NCBI GenBank assembly: GCA_013044295.1
Contig: JABEUU010000072.1
Span: forward strand, 1 to 40,634
Source: Candidatus Dormiibacterota bacterium
GTDB lineage: Bacteria > Chloroflexota > Dormibacteria > Aeolococcales > Bog-877
Direction: 5' to 3'
DNA: 40,634 nt
A program made the translations under genes and the position numbers. Below, in pieces: positions 1 through 7,997 of the stretch (its first letter is position 1; each line of letters begins with the position of its first letter). A model generated the notes under the pieces. That model did no database searches. It was not told the DNA's origin and saw nothing but the letters and a program-made list of their open reading frames with translations.

Positions 1-1484
1 ATCTGGGCCAGCCGGCCGGGGCCCGCGGCCGGTCCAGGATCTGGAGTGCGAGACCCGCCCCGACCCCCTGGAATCGAGGGGGATGCCCCGTCTGATGGCC
101 CGGGCGGGACGGCGACGGACATGGTCAGACGCACGGTCGTCCCCTGCCCAAGGACTGAGTTGACTTCAAGACGGCCCTTGGCCAGGGTGGCGCGCTCACT
201 CATCCCGCGCAGGCCCAGGCCGGGTACCGTGGTGTCCACCAGAAAGCCGCAACCGTCATCCTGAACCTTGACCCGCACAGTGCGTTTGGCGAAGCTCAGG
301 TGGACGTCGACGTGGGAAGCCCCCGCGTGGCGCTCGACGTTGCGGAGGGCCTCCTGCACGATCCGGTAAATGTCCGTCTTGCGGTCCCACCCAAGGTCCA
401 GCTCGTGGCCGCTGACGCGGAGCGACCCCTTGGTCTCAGAACGGCCACTGAAGTCGGCCACCAGCTGGCGCAGCGAGGCCACCAGTCCGAGATCGTCGAG
501 CAACGGAGGCCGAAGGCCGTCCGCCAGCTGCCGGAGCTGGACCACGACGCTCACCAGAATCTGTCTGATGCTGGCTACCGCCTCGCGATGAGTGGCGAGA
601 ACGGCCTCGTCGTCCGATATCGCCTCCAGGCGCCGGGACAGGTAGATGAGTGTCTGCAGGGGCTCGTCGTGGATGTCCTGCCCGATCCGGCGGCGCTCCT
701 GCTCTTGGACGTGGACCACCTGGAGGGCGAAGGACTGGGTCTGGCGCTGCCGTTCCTCGTCCTCGGTCACATCCTGCAGGATGATCTGCAACAGTGGGTC
801 ATCACCGCTGTCGGTAACCAGGGTGGAGAGAGGGTGCAGGACTCGGCCGGCGCCATCTGGCAGGACGACCGGCAACAGCTTTGGAGGCGTCTGGGCCAGG
901 AGCCGCCTGGCGACCCCTTCGCCGACCAGGTCAGCCAGTTGGCGCCGGCCGAGCCGAGCTCCGAAAAGCGCCTTGGCGGCCGGGTTGGCCTCGCGCAGGG
1001 CGCCGGACTTGTCCGTCACCAGGGTGGGTGCGGAGCTGGCTTCGAAGAGCGCCCGAAAGCGCGCCTCGGCAGCCGTGTGGGCCCGGATCGCCAGGTCCGC
1101 ACGCTCTCTGGCGATCGTCTCGCGCTCGACCCGCTGGCCCACCGCCACCGCCACCAGACAGATCAAGACCAGCAGAGTCCCATCCGACCACAGATCGGTC
1201 CGCGAGTCGACCACGAACAGGTCCGGCATCATGAGGAGGGTTCCCCAAGCGGCGCTGGCACAGGCACCACCGATGCCGAACCGGAGAGCCGCGTAGATCA
1301 CGGGCAGCAGGAAGAGGCCGACCGTGGGGTAGTCGGGAACCCCTGCCGGGAGCCAGGACTTGTGCAGGTCCAACAGCAGATGGCCCATGACCAAGACGAG
1401 GATCACAAACTGGATGACCCAGAAGCGGCGGTCCCGCAGGGGCGGCCGCAGCACCTGACCCACCACCCCCTTGAAACCCGGCAT
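1..1484 (-). CDS. PAS-domain sensor histidine kinase, NarX/DegS-like (3' end cut by window edge)
   Basis: This gene is absent from the ORF track because its minus-strand frame has no stop before position 1. I translated it by hand from an ATG at 1484. The N-terminus (MPGFKGVVGQ...) is followed by about four hydrophobic segments, a short coiled linker and a PAS-like domain. A HisKA_3 dimerisation box comes next (RRRIGQDIHDEPLQTL, His in IHDEP), then an HATPase_c domain with N-box QEALRNVERHA, G1 DDGCGF and G2 GLGLRGM. It is thus a membrane-bound kinase that probably phosphorylates a LuxR-type regulator, possibly encoded beyond the left edge. All catalytic boxes are inside the window; only a low-complexity Gly/Pro tail is cut. 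It starts 59 bp after the flavoprotein gene on the same strand, so it likely belongs to that operon and may sense its redox output. The ligand is unknown. Confidence 0.85.
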   Translation of the reverse strand, partial: MPGFKGVVGQVLRPPLRDRRFWVIQFVILVLVMGHLLLDLHKSWLPAGVPDYPTVGLFLLPVIYAALRFGIGGACASAAWGTLLMMPDLFVVDSRTDLWSDGTLLVLICLVAVAVGQRVERETIARERADLAIRAHTAAEARFRALFEASSAPTLVTDKSGALREANPAAKALFGARLGRRQLADLVGEGVARRLLAQTPPKLLPVVLPDGAGRVLHPLSTLVTDSGDDPLLQIILQDVTEDEERQRQTQSFALQVVHVQEQERRRIGQDIHDEPLQTLIYLSRRLEAISDDEAVLATHREAVASIRQILVSVVVQLRQLADGLRPPLLDDLGLVASLRQLVADFSGRSETKGSLRVSGHELDLGWDRKTDIYRIVQEALRNVERHAGASHVDVHLSFAKRTVRVKVQDDGCGFLVDTTVPGLGLRGMSERATLAKGRLEVNSVLGQGTTVRLTMSVAVPPGPSDGASPSIPGGRGGSRTPDPGPAAGPGRLAQ

Positions 1485-1543
1485 CGAAGGCTTGGGGCCG
1501 GGCCCCGCACCGGCTGGGCCAGGCAACCCTGAACCCGGCCGGC

Positions 1544-3367
1544 TCAGATCTCGGACTCGCTCCAGGGCCGGCACGTCTGCAGTACCGCTCGGGCCGCCTC
1601 CCGGCCCTGCGCCATCGCTCCGACCACCGTCGAGGGGCCTACCAGAGCGTCCCCCACCACCCACATCCGGTCCCCCCTCGGAGCCTGGGCCGCATCCAGC
1701 CCCATCGCCGCCTGGTGACGCCATAGCCAGGTCCACCAACTGGTGCGAACGGCCCCATCACCGGCGCGCCGGTGGTGTAGGAGACGCCCCCAGACACCGC
1801 CTTGAGCGGGCGCCTCAGCCAACGCCAACGTGACCTCCCTGGCCAGTGCCTGAGACCCCACCGTGCCTCCGGCCAAGATACCACTGGCAAGCCAGCGGCG
1901 GGGCGGGATCGCTTGGCGCAGGTCCACCGGCGGTAGGGGCAACTCGACCACCCCCCCGGAGACATCCTTGGCCACCCGGTAGCCAAGCGCGAAGACCACC
2001 CGGTTGACGGTGATGCGCTCGGGCTCTCCGGGGAGCACCCGGGGCCGCTCGCCCACCCGCCGCTGGCGAGTGCGCTGAAGGCATGCGGACGAAACCCCGA
2101 TCGAGTCGCCGTCCAGCCTCTGGACGGTGCAGGAGAAGCGCACCTCCACCCCCTCCTGGCGTGCCTCATCGAGTTCATCAGGGCGGACCCTGGTGAAACG
2201 CTCATCCATCCACTCGACGGCGATCGCGTCGGCTCCGAGCCGGCGCACCGTCCGCGCCACATCCATGGCCGTGTTGCCGCCGCCGACCACGAGCACGCGG
2301 GCCCCGGGGCCAATCTCCGGGAGTAGCTCACCCGCCAGCAGAGCTCGTTTGGCACGGTCCAAGAAGACGGTGGCATCCTCGGTTCCGGGCAGATCTGTCC
2401 CCGGGATCGGAGGCACGATCGGAGCCGAGGCTCCTTGGGCCAGAATCACCGCGTCGTGCTGGTCGACCAGGCCCGCGAGGGCGATGTCCCGGCCGACCTC
2501 GACGCCGGTTCGCAACTCGAGGCCCGCTTCGATGAGGGCGCCGATAGGCCGTTCCGCGACGTCAGTTGGCAGGGTGAAGTCAGGGATTCCCCACCGCAAA
2601 ACCCCCCCGGGGCGCTCGTCCTTTTCGAGCATCGTAACCTTGGCCCCAGCCGCCAGCAACCACCAAGCGGCGGCACAACCAGCCGGCCCTGACCCCACCA
2701 CTGCCACTGACAAATCCACGCCGTCGGCCGAACTTCTCTCCACGCCGGGGACAGCGGCTCGGTCGGTGATGAACCTCTCCAGCTGGCCGATCGCGACCGG
2801 CTGCCCACCGGCGAGGGCCCACGAGCAGGCGCCCTCGCATTGGACGCTCTGGTCGCAGACTCGGCTGCAGATGTCTGGCAGCACGCTGGTCTCCCGCAGG
2901 ACCGCGTGGGCGGTGCCCAGGTCCCGCTCCCGGACGGCGGCGATGAAGCCAGGGATGTCGTTGTGAGCGGGGCACCCTTCCAGGCAGGTGGGGTCCGGGC
3001 ACCTGAGACAGCGCTCGGCCTCCGCCACGGCCTGACCCCAGCTGGAGAAACCTCGGCGGACTTCACGGACGTTTCCGACCAGGGCACTTGGATGTACGAC
3101 TGGGACCTGCTGGCGCGGTCCTACCACCATCGGCCCGCTGACCGAGATCGCGGAGTAGGGACAGACGCGCTGGCACTGGCGACAGCCGACGCAGAGCTGG
3201 TCATCCGCCTGCGCGATCCAGTTCTTGCTGTCGAGGCTGAGGGCGCCGGTGGGGCATCGGATCACACACTCCTGGCAGCCAACACAGCGTTCGGCATCGA
3301 CACGCACCAGCCCGTGGAGCCGGCTTTCGACGTTGAACACGTCGCGCGGCGGCGACTCAACGCTCAT
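1544..3367 (-). CDS. Ferredoxin-fused GltD-like FAD/NAD(P) oxidoreductase
   Basis: 607 aa. Residues 28-38 and 59-69 hold two CxxCxxCxxxC(P) motifs (CVGCQECVIRCP, CVGCRQCQRVCP), a 2x[4Fe-4S] ferredoxin head. Residues 120-181 carry the Cys-rich cluster domain typical of glutamate synthase small subunit and dihydropyrimidine dehydrogenase (CLRCPDPTCLEGCP and four later Cys). A first Rossmann fold binds FAD (VAVVGSGPAG near 221) and a second binds NAD(P) (VLVVGGGNTAMD). The end, MWVVGDALVGPSTVVGAMAQG, is the usual FAD-closing segment. The family moves electrons between NAD(P)H, flavin and iron-sulfur carriers. No GltB large subunit lies nearby, so a glutamate synthase role is unlikely. It is 43 bp downstream of the NapH-like membrane ferredoxin gene, its likely electron partner. 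The physiological substrate is unknown. Confidence 0.88.
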   Translation of the reverse strand: MSVESPPRDVFNVESRLHGLVRVDAERCVGCQECVIRCPTGALSLDSKNWIAQADDQLCVGCRQCQRVCPYSAISVSGPMVVGPRQQVPVVHPSALVGNVREVRRGFSSWGQAVAEAERCLRCPDPTCLEGCPAHNDIPGFIAAVRERDLGTAHAVLRETSVLPDICSRVCDQSVQCEGACSWALAGGQPVAIGQLERFITDRAAVPGVERSSADGVDLSVAVVGSGPAGCAAAWWLLAAGAKVTMLEKDERPGGVLRWGIPDFTLPTDVAERPIGALIEAGLELRTGVEVGRDIALAGLVDQHDAVILAQGASAPIVPPIPGTDLPGTEDATVFLDRAKRALLAGELLPEIGPGARVLVVGGGNTAMDVARTVRRLGADAIAVEWMDERFTRVRPDELDEARQEGVEVRFSCTVQRLDGDSIGVSSACLQRTRQRRVGERPRVLPGEPERITVNRVVFALGYRVAKDVSGGVVELPLPPVDLRQAIPPRRWLASGILAGGTVGSQALAREVTLALAEAPAQGGVWGRLLHHRRAGDGAVRTSWWTWLWRHQAAMGLDAAQAPRGDRMWVVGDALVGPSTVVGAMAQGREAARAVLQTCRPWSESEI

Positions 3368-3410
3368 CAGGCGACCCTCCCCACCAACACCAGGCCAAGT
3401 CCTTGGGCCA

Positions 3411-4961
3411 TCACGAGGCTCCCCCCATGGCGACGTAGAGCAACGCCACGCTCAGACCGCTGAGGCAGATGACCGCGAGACTGACCGCCCGCAGCCTCCC
3501 CAGGTGAGCGGTCAGCGGTCGCAGGTCGCGTCCCGAAATCCGCCAGGTGGCGTAGGCCGCCCCCAGAGTGCCCACGGCCGTCACCACGATCTGGCTGATG
3601 ACCACCCCGTGCGGCGACAGGATCCGGAAGTTGTAGAGGGATGAGTGGGCGGTCCCGAAAAGGTTCCACCCGAACCCGAACGGGTCCGAGATCGCGGGAA
3701 TGATGCGGGCGGCGTGGTACCAGAGTCGCGGCAGCTGGCGGGCCAGGTAGTCCGAGGCCATCAGCGGAATGAAGCCGTAGGCCAGCGGCGCAAACCAGTT
3801 GGCATAGGAGCCGGCCCGGCCGGGCACCCGCCTGACAGCCTTGGCAAAGGCCACGCTCCGCTTCGCCAGCAGCTCCCGGGTGGCCCACGCGTAGGCCCCT
3901 ACCAGCAGCGCCACGATGGCGATGATGCCAAGGTAGTCGACCGGGTTGGGATAGCCCGGGAACCCGGTGGTGCGGTTGAGCCAGCGGTCCAGAGGCGCAT
4001 AGAAAGGCATCGCGTTGACCTGCTGGAAGACCACCAGTCCGAAGAGGATCGCAACCGCCCAGGCGACGTCCACCCGACGCCGGACCGGAGCTATCACCGA
4101 GGTCAGCGGCTTTTGCACGAAGATCCCCACGTTGTCGTAGGGGCAGTTCTTGATGCACTCGGTGCAGAGCCCGCACATCAGGTTCGAAGTCGCGCTCCCG
4201 GGCCACTCGTACCACGGGCACGGGTAGCCCCGCTCGCTTCCTCGCAGGCAATCCTTGGTGGGGCAGGTGATGCAGCGCTCGCGGTCGCGAGTGCGCATAC
4301 CGGCCACCATCCCGGTGGACCCGACCGTGCCGATCAAGGCGGTCAACGGACAGAGGTACCGGCAGAATGTCCGCCGCTCGAAGACCAGGAAGGTCAACAG
4401 GGCGGAGCCGATCACGAAGAACACCAGGAAGCTGGTGAACCGGGGGTCTCCAGGGGCGGCAATGTTGAAGTACTCTTCGAACCAGGTCAGGCCCAGAAAC
4501 ATCGCCACCGAGGGCAGCAGCGCCCACTTGGTCAGGGCCTGGGGCCAGCGCAGGTTGAGCCCGATGGGAGCGGCATGGCGAGCCCACAGCGTGTGCCGCT
4601 GCACCCACTCGCCAAGCCCGCCGAAGGGACACATCACGCACCAGCCCCGGCCAATGCCGACCATCAGCAGGAACACGGCGCAGAACCAGATGTACCAGGT
4701 GATCACCGTGGCGAAGTTCCGGGTTGGGGCAATGATCCCGGCCAAGCCGGTGACAATCACCAACCAGAAGATGATCTGGTTGGGCAGGATCAGCATGAAT
4801 TGGAACGGCCGACTCTTCAGCACCCGGCGAACCCGCGGATTGCGCGAAATGTCGAGCTTGGGGTCGGTGGGACCGAAGTGCTCCGCCTGGCCCTCACGTG
4901 ATGGCGGCCGGAGCTCGCGGGGCAACTCCCGAACCGGCAACTCCCGAAGCGGCAATGCCAT
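3411..4961 (-). CDS. NapH/NosR/CcoG-like membrane iron-sulfur protein
   Basis: 516 aa polytopic membrane protein. After a charged N-terminus come several TM helices interspersed with the cysteine motifs of the polyferredoxin membrane family: CVMCPFGG, CRYLCPLTALIG, CITCPTKDCLRG, and a classical 4Fe-4S motif CGLCTECIKNCPYDNVG. This layout is that of NapH/NosR/CcoG-type quinol- or ferredoxin-linked electron carriers. The start is well set: minus-strand AGGAGGAG lies about 11 nt before the ATG at 4961. It is the first gene of a minus-strand operon with the ferredoxin-GltD-like flavoprotein and a sensor kinase. Upstream (5004-5076) are inverted repeats, including two DosR-box-like palindromes shared with the divergent DevSR pair, so control by oxygen or redox state is likely. 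No NapA, NosZ or Cco gene is in the window, so the terminal partner is unknown. Confidence 0.85.
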   Translation of the reverse strand: MALPLRELPVRELPRELRPPSREGQAEHFGPTDPKLDISRNPRVRRVLKSRPFQFMLILPNQIIFWLVIVTGLAGIIAPTRNFATVITWYIWFCAVFLLMVGIGRGWCVMCPFGGLGEWVQRHTLWARHAAPIGLNLRWPQALTKWALLPSVAMFLGLTWFEEYFNIAAPGDPRFTSFLVFFVIGSALLTFLVFERRTFCRYLCPLTALIGTVGSTGMVAGMRTRDRERCITCPTKDCLRGSERGYPCPWYEWPGSATSNLMCGLCTECIKNCPYDNVGIFVQKPLTSVIAPVRRRVDVAWAVAILFGLVVFQQVNAMPFYAPLDRWLNRTTGFPGYPNPVDYLGIIAIVALLVGAYAWATRELLAKRSVAFAKAVRRVPGRAGSYANWFAPLAYGFIPLMASDYLARQLPRLWYHAARIIPAISDPFGFGWNLFGTAHSSLYNFRILSPHGVVISQIVVTAVGTLGAAYATWRISGRDLRPLTAHLGRLRAVSLAVICLSGLSVALLYVAMGGAS

Positions 4962-5003
4962 GCCTTCTTTCTCCTCCTAAGGTCGGACCCTCGCGGGTGG
5001 TTC

Positions 5004-5031
5004 CACCTATGAAGGTAGGTGACAACACCTA
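5004..5031. promoter_or_regulatory. CACCTA/TAGGTG inverted and direct repeats
   Basis: CACCTA (5004-5009) and TAGGTG (5016-5021) form an inverted repeat with a 6-nt centre. A further CACCTA copy follows at 5026-5031. All lie in the 167-bp divergent intergenic region just upstream of the NapH-like gene. They could be a second operator or the core promoter of the minus-strand operon (TTCATA reads as a possible -10 on that strand). No known regulator is matched. Confidence 0.4.
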
Positions 5032-5040
5032 GAGTTGCCA

Positions 5041-5076
5041 GGGCCAATGGTCCCTAGATGTCGGGACCTTGGGCCC
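5041..5076. promoter_or_regulatory. Two tandem DosR/DevR-box-like palindromes
   Basis: Box 1 is GGGCCAATGGTCCC (5041-5054) and box 2 is GGGACCTTGGGCCC (5063-5076). Each is an imperfect 14-bp dyad, and their centres are 22 bp apart, two helical turns. Each contains a GGGACC half-site resembling the mycobacterial DosR core GGGACTWWAGTCCC. Read together, the two boxes also form one larger inverted repeat with 17-bp arms and two mismatches. They sit between the NapH-like operon and the DevSR-like pair. The neighbouring regulator has the same TVKNYVS recognition helix as DosR (from memory). Binding is inferred, not shown. Confidence 0.65.
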
Positions 5077-5128
5077 TGGCGATCTCGCCTTCGAAAGGGG
5101 CGGGCTGGTAGATTTCTGACCCGTAACC

Positions 5129-6751
5129 GTGATTGCAAAGAGCCCGGACCGCCGCGACGCTCTCCTGGAGGCCGGCCTGGGCCTGGCCTCGGAGCTCTCG
5201 CTCTCGGTTGTCCTCGACCGGATCGTGGCTGCGGCCTGCGACTTGACGTCGGCCCGCTACGGGGCGATCGGCGTGCTGGGGCCGACCGGGACCATGGTCG
5301 ACTTCATCACCAGGGGCATCTCCCCAGCCGCCAGGAGACGGATTGGAGACATGCCATCCGGACGCGGGATCCTGGGGGTTTTGATGGCGGACCCCAGGCC
5401 ACTCCGGCTGGCCGATATCTCTAGGGATCCTCGCGCGGCCGGATTCCCCTCACACCATCCCCGGATGACCTCCTTCCTGGGGGCGCCGGTACTGGCCGGA
5501 GGCAGGGTCTTCGGCAACATCTACCTGACCGACAAGCGAGGGGCCGCGGAATTCAGTGGGGAGGACGAGCGGGCCTTAACGATGTTGGCCAGCCAGGCCG
5601 CCGTCGCCATCACCAATGCCACCCTTTATGGAGCCGCTCTCTCCCGAGGGCGCTGGTTGGCGGCCGCCCAGACGATCACCGACGCGACCCTGGCCGGCTC
5701 CCCCATCGGAGAGATATTGGGCCTGGTGGCCGACCGCGCCTGCGAGCTGCTGGCGGGTGACTTTGCCCTGATCGCGACGCCGATCGGAGATGGGGACGGC
5801 GGCCTGCGCATCGAGGCCAGCGCCGGGCGGGGAATCGCCCCGCTCGCCAGCAGGCTCCTGCTGTCACCGCGAGGGCCCGCTGACCGAGCCCTGCGAGGAA
5901 GCCACCCGGTCGTGACCCGAGCCAGCCACCCGGGCGGGAGCGGGCAGCCGGGGCGGGCCACCCCGAGCGGAGCCAGCGTGTTCGCGAAACTCTCCGGTCA
6001 TGAGGGAACCCTGGGGGTCCTGGGGGTGGTTGGGAGACGTGGGCAATCGCCACCGGCGCCGGACGCGGTTCGTATGGTCGAGAGCTTTGCCGCCCAGGCG
6101 GCGGTTGCGCTGGAGTACGCCCGGAGTCGGCACGAACTCCAGCGTCTGGTGCTGCTGGACGAGCGCGAGCGGATCGCCAAGGAGCTCCATGACGGTGTCA
6201 TCCAGTCACTCTTCGCCGTCGGCATGGGCTTGCAGGCCATCAACCCAAGCGCGGCCCCCGACGAGATCGCACGCCGCATCGAAAGTGCGGTCGGAGAGCT
6301 GGACCACGTGATCGGGGACCTGCGCAGCTACATCTTCGGGCTGCGACCGGGAATCCTGACCGATAGACCCCTGGGAGAAGCGCTCCGCCTCTTGACCATG
6401 GAGTTCGAAGCCCGGTGCGGGGTCAGCACCAAAGTTGAGATTGACGATCAGGTGGCGGGGCGACTGACGGAACTGGGCTCGGATGTGGTCCAGCTCACCA
6501 GAGAAGCGCTCTCCAACATCAGCCGCCACGCCCAAGCCCATAGCTGCCGGCTCCGTTTGGCAACTGTGAGAGGATGGGCGGTCTTGACCATTCACGACGA
6601 CGGAGTCGGTTTCGCCCCCTCCGGCGCTCGCACCGCCGGCCTCGGCCTGCTGAACATGGAGCAGCGGGTTGCCGCCCTGGGAGGACGGATGTCGATACGG
6701 TCTCGGCCCCAGCAGGGGACCCGGGTGCGCGTGGCGCTGCCGCTTGACTGA
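5129..6751 (+). CDS. devS: DevS/DosS-like GAF-GAF sensor histidine kinase
   Basis: 540 aa, soluble, GTG start. GAF-A spans about 15-170 and GAF-B about 175-335. A HisKA_3 box follows (ERIAKELHDGVIQSLF, phospho-acceptor His354), then HATPase_c with DDGVGF and GLGLLNMEQR. The architecture and many GAF-A stretches (GARYGAIGV-type segment, MPSGRGILG, GFPSHHPRM.SFLGAPV, VFGNIYLTDK) closely match mycobacterial DosS/DosT, heme kinases for O2, NO and CO. In DosS the proximal heme ligand lies in GAF-A. His109/His110 here are candidates, but non-heme GAF kinases share the HHP segment, so heme binding is unproven. A TAGATT -10-like box lies at 5109-5114, and the two DosR-like boxes are just upstream, suggesting autoregulation. 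The coding sequence overlaps the downstream regulator by 8 bp. Confidence 0.88.
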   Translation: MIAKSPDRRDALLEAGLGLASELSLSVVLDRIVAAACDLTSARYGAIGVLGPTGTMVDFITRGISPAARRRIGDMPSGRGILGVLMADPRPLRLADISRDPRAAGFPSHHPRMTSFLGAPVLAGGRVFGNIYLTDKRGAAEFSGEDERALTMLASQAAVAITNATLYGAALSRGRWLAAAQTITDATLAGSPIGEILGLVADRACELLAGDFALIATPIGDGDGGLRIEASAGRGIAPLASRLLLSPRGPADRALRGSHPVVTRASHPGGSGQPGRATPSGASVFAKLSGHEGTLGVLGVVGRRGQSPPAPDAVRMVESFAAQAAVALEYARSRHELQRLVLLDERERIAKELHDGVIQSLFAVGMGLQAINPSAAPDEIARRIESAVGELDHVIGDLRSYIFGLRPGILTDRPLGEALRLLTMEFEARCGVSTKVEIDDQVAGRLTELGSDVVQLTREALSNISRHAQAHSCRLRLATVRGWAVLTIHDDGVGFAPSGARTAGLGLLNMEQRVAALGGRMSIRSRPQQGTRVRVALPLD

Positions 6752-7427
6752 GTCTGGCACCGGCGCACCCTCCCCCCTGCGCATCATGCTCGTGGACGAC
6801 CACGAGCTGGTGCGCGAGGGCCTGCGCGCAGTGTTGAGTGGGGTGCCCGAGTTCGAGGTCGTGGCCGAGGCCGGTGACGCGGCGGCCGCGATCCGAGACG
6901 CGGAGCGAGCCCGGCCCGACGTGGTCGTGATGGACGTCCGGCTCGGGTCCGGCAGTGGGATCGAGGTGACTCGGGAGATCCGGGCTCGAAATCCCCAGGT
7001 CCGGGTACTCATGCTGACCTCCTTCGCCGACGACGAGGCGCTGTTCGCCTCGATCATGGCCGGCGCCGCGGGATACCTTTTGAAGCAGATCAGGAGCGGT
7101 GAAATCGTGCAGGCGATTCGCGCCATCGGGGCCGGGCAGAGCCTGCTCGACCCCGCCGTAACCAAAGCCGTCCTGGACCAGTGGCGGCAGGCGCGGAGTT
7201 TGATCCGGGACGAGAGGCTAGCCCGCCTCTCCACCACCGAGGAGCGGATCCTGGCACTGGTCGCCGAGGGTCGCACCAACCGGGAGGTGGGGGCGGCCTT
7301 GCATCTGGCCGAGAAGACCGTGAAGAACTACGTCTCCAGCATCCTCGCCAAGCTCGAGGTGGCCCGGCGAGCAGAGGCAGCGGCCTACCTCGCTCGCCAC
7401 AGCACGGTGTCTCCGCCGAAGCTGTAG
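6744..7427 (+). CDS. devR: DevR/DosR-like NarL/FixJ-family response regulator
   Basis: The track ORF begins at 6669 inside the kinase gene. The likely start is TTG at 6744, overlapping the kinase stop and giving 227 aa; the ATG at 6786 would cut into the first beta strand. The receiver domain has VDDHE, phospho-acceptor Asp64 (VVMDVRLG), MLTSF and Lys114 (YLLKQIRSG). The LuxR-type helix-turn-helix (about 160-215) reads LAEKTVKNYVSSILAKL...RR, nearly the DosR recognition region, where Lys and Asn of this helix contact the GGGAC half-site. It should be phosphorylated by the adjacent GAF-GAF kinase and bind the palindromes at 5041-5076. The regulon may extend to the NapH-like operon and perhaps the bc/bd-like operon. 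The 138 bp after the gene hold no clear terminator. Confidence 0.88.
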   Translation: MTESGTGAPSPLRIMLVDDHELVREGLRAVLSGVPEFEVVAEAGDAAAAIRDAERARPDVVVMDVRLGSGSGIEVTREIRARNPQVRVLMLTSFADDEALFASIMAGAAGYLLKQIRSGEIVQAIRAIGAGQSLLDPAVTKAVLDQWRQARSLIRDERLARLSTTEERILALVAEGRTNREVGAALHLAEKTVKNYVSSILAKLEVARRAEAAAYLARHSTVSPPKL

Positions 7428-7565
7428 GGCCCAGTGCCGACTCGGCTCGGGATGGCCCCGCGTCGGTCCGGTTGAGGGCTTGGTCCCCCTCCACCCGGGT
7501 GACACGCCGCCCGCCCGACCGCACTCCGGGCCTGGCGACGGTTGTGCGAGCCCCAAAGCCCTGGT

Positions 7566-7997
7566 TCAGGAGTCCAGCAGCACCCCGTAGTCGGTCGTCT
7601 CCCCGCCACCCGCCAGGCCCTTAGCGGGCGGGACGTCACTGCCCTTCTCCACCAAGCCCATCACATGGTCGCTGACGCCCTCCCGGCGCAGCACCTCCCA
7701 GCCGGCCTCCAGCGAGAGCTCGTTCAGGACCACCACCAGGTCCCCCTCGATGCGGACATCCCAGCCGATGTTCTCCAACCGTCGCAGCACGTCGCTGAGG
7801 ATGGAGAGCCGCTCATGGACCAGCTTTCCGGAAGCGGCCAGCCGGACGGAAACGGGCAGGTTGGCGGCCCTGGGCCGGTCCGGAAAGCCGAAGGAGTGCA
7901 TCTCCAGGTAGGTCTCCATCGTCCGGGAGATCGGCGGTTTGGTCACCTCCCGGAACTCGTCGGATGCCTTGTGTATGGGGCGGAAGATCAGCTTCAC
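7566..7997 (-). CDS. Conserved-looking hypothetical protein, last gene of bc/bd-like operon
   Basis: The track shows this frame only inside a long shadow ORF (7566-9104). The real start is probably GTG at 7997, overlapping the stop of the CydA-like gene by 4 bp (GTGA), and gives 143 aa. The protein is soluble and mixed in charge, beginning MKLIFRPIHKASDEF. It has a likely alpha/beta core (VRIEGDLVVVLNELSLEAGWEVLRREGV) and a Gly-rich end; there are no TM segments, Cys motifs or recognisable domain. The tight coupling to the terminal respiratory gene suggests an assembly factor or peripheral subunit of that complex. That is inference only; I do not recognise the family. Confidence 0.7.
   Translation of the reverse strand: MKLIFRPIHKASDEFREVTKPPISRTMETYLEMHSFGFPDRPRAANLPVSVRLAASGKLVHERLSILSDVLRRLENIGWDVRIEGDLVVVLNELSLEAGWEVLRREGVSDHVMGLVEKGSDVPPAKGLAGGGETTDYGVLLDS

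Noticed and set aside
300-1532. 410-aa plus-strand ORF
   Set aside because: It is antisense to the sensor kinase; the minus frame has H-box, N-box and G-boxes, while this frame has no family pattern.
1544-3367. Annotation as glutamate synthase small subunit
   Set aside because: No GltB gene nearby and an additional N-terminal ferredoxin head; a generic GltD-like electron-transfer flavoprotein is safer.
3645-4901. 418-aa plus-strand ORF
   Set aside because: Shadow of the NapH-like gene in GC-rich DNA; high Gly/Pro/His/Gln content with no domain.
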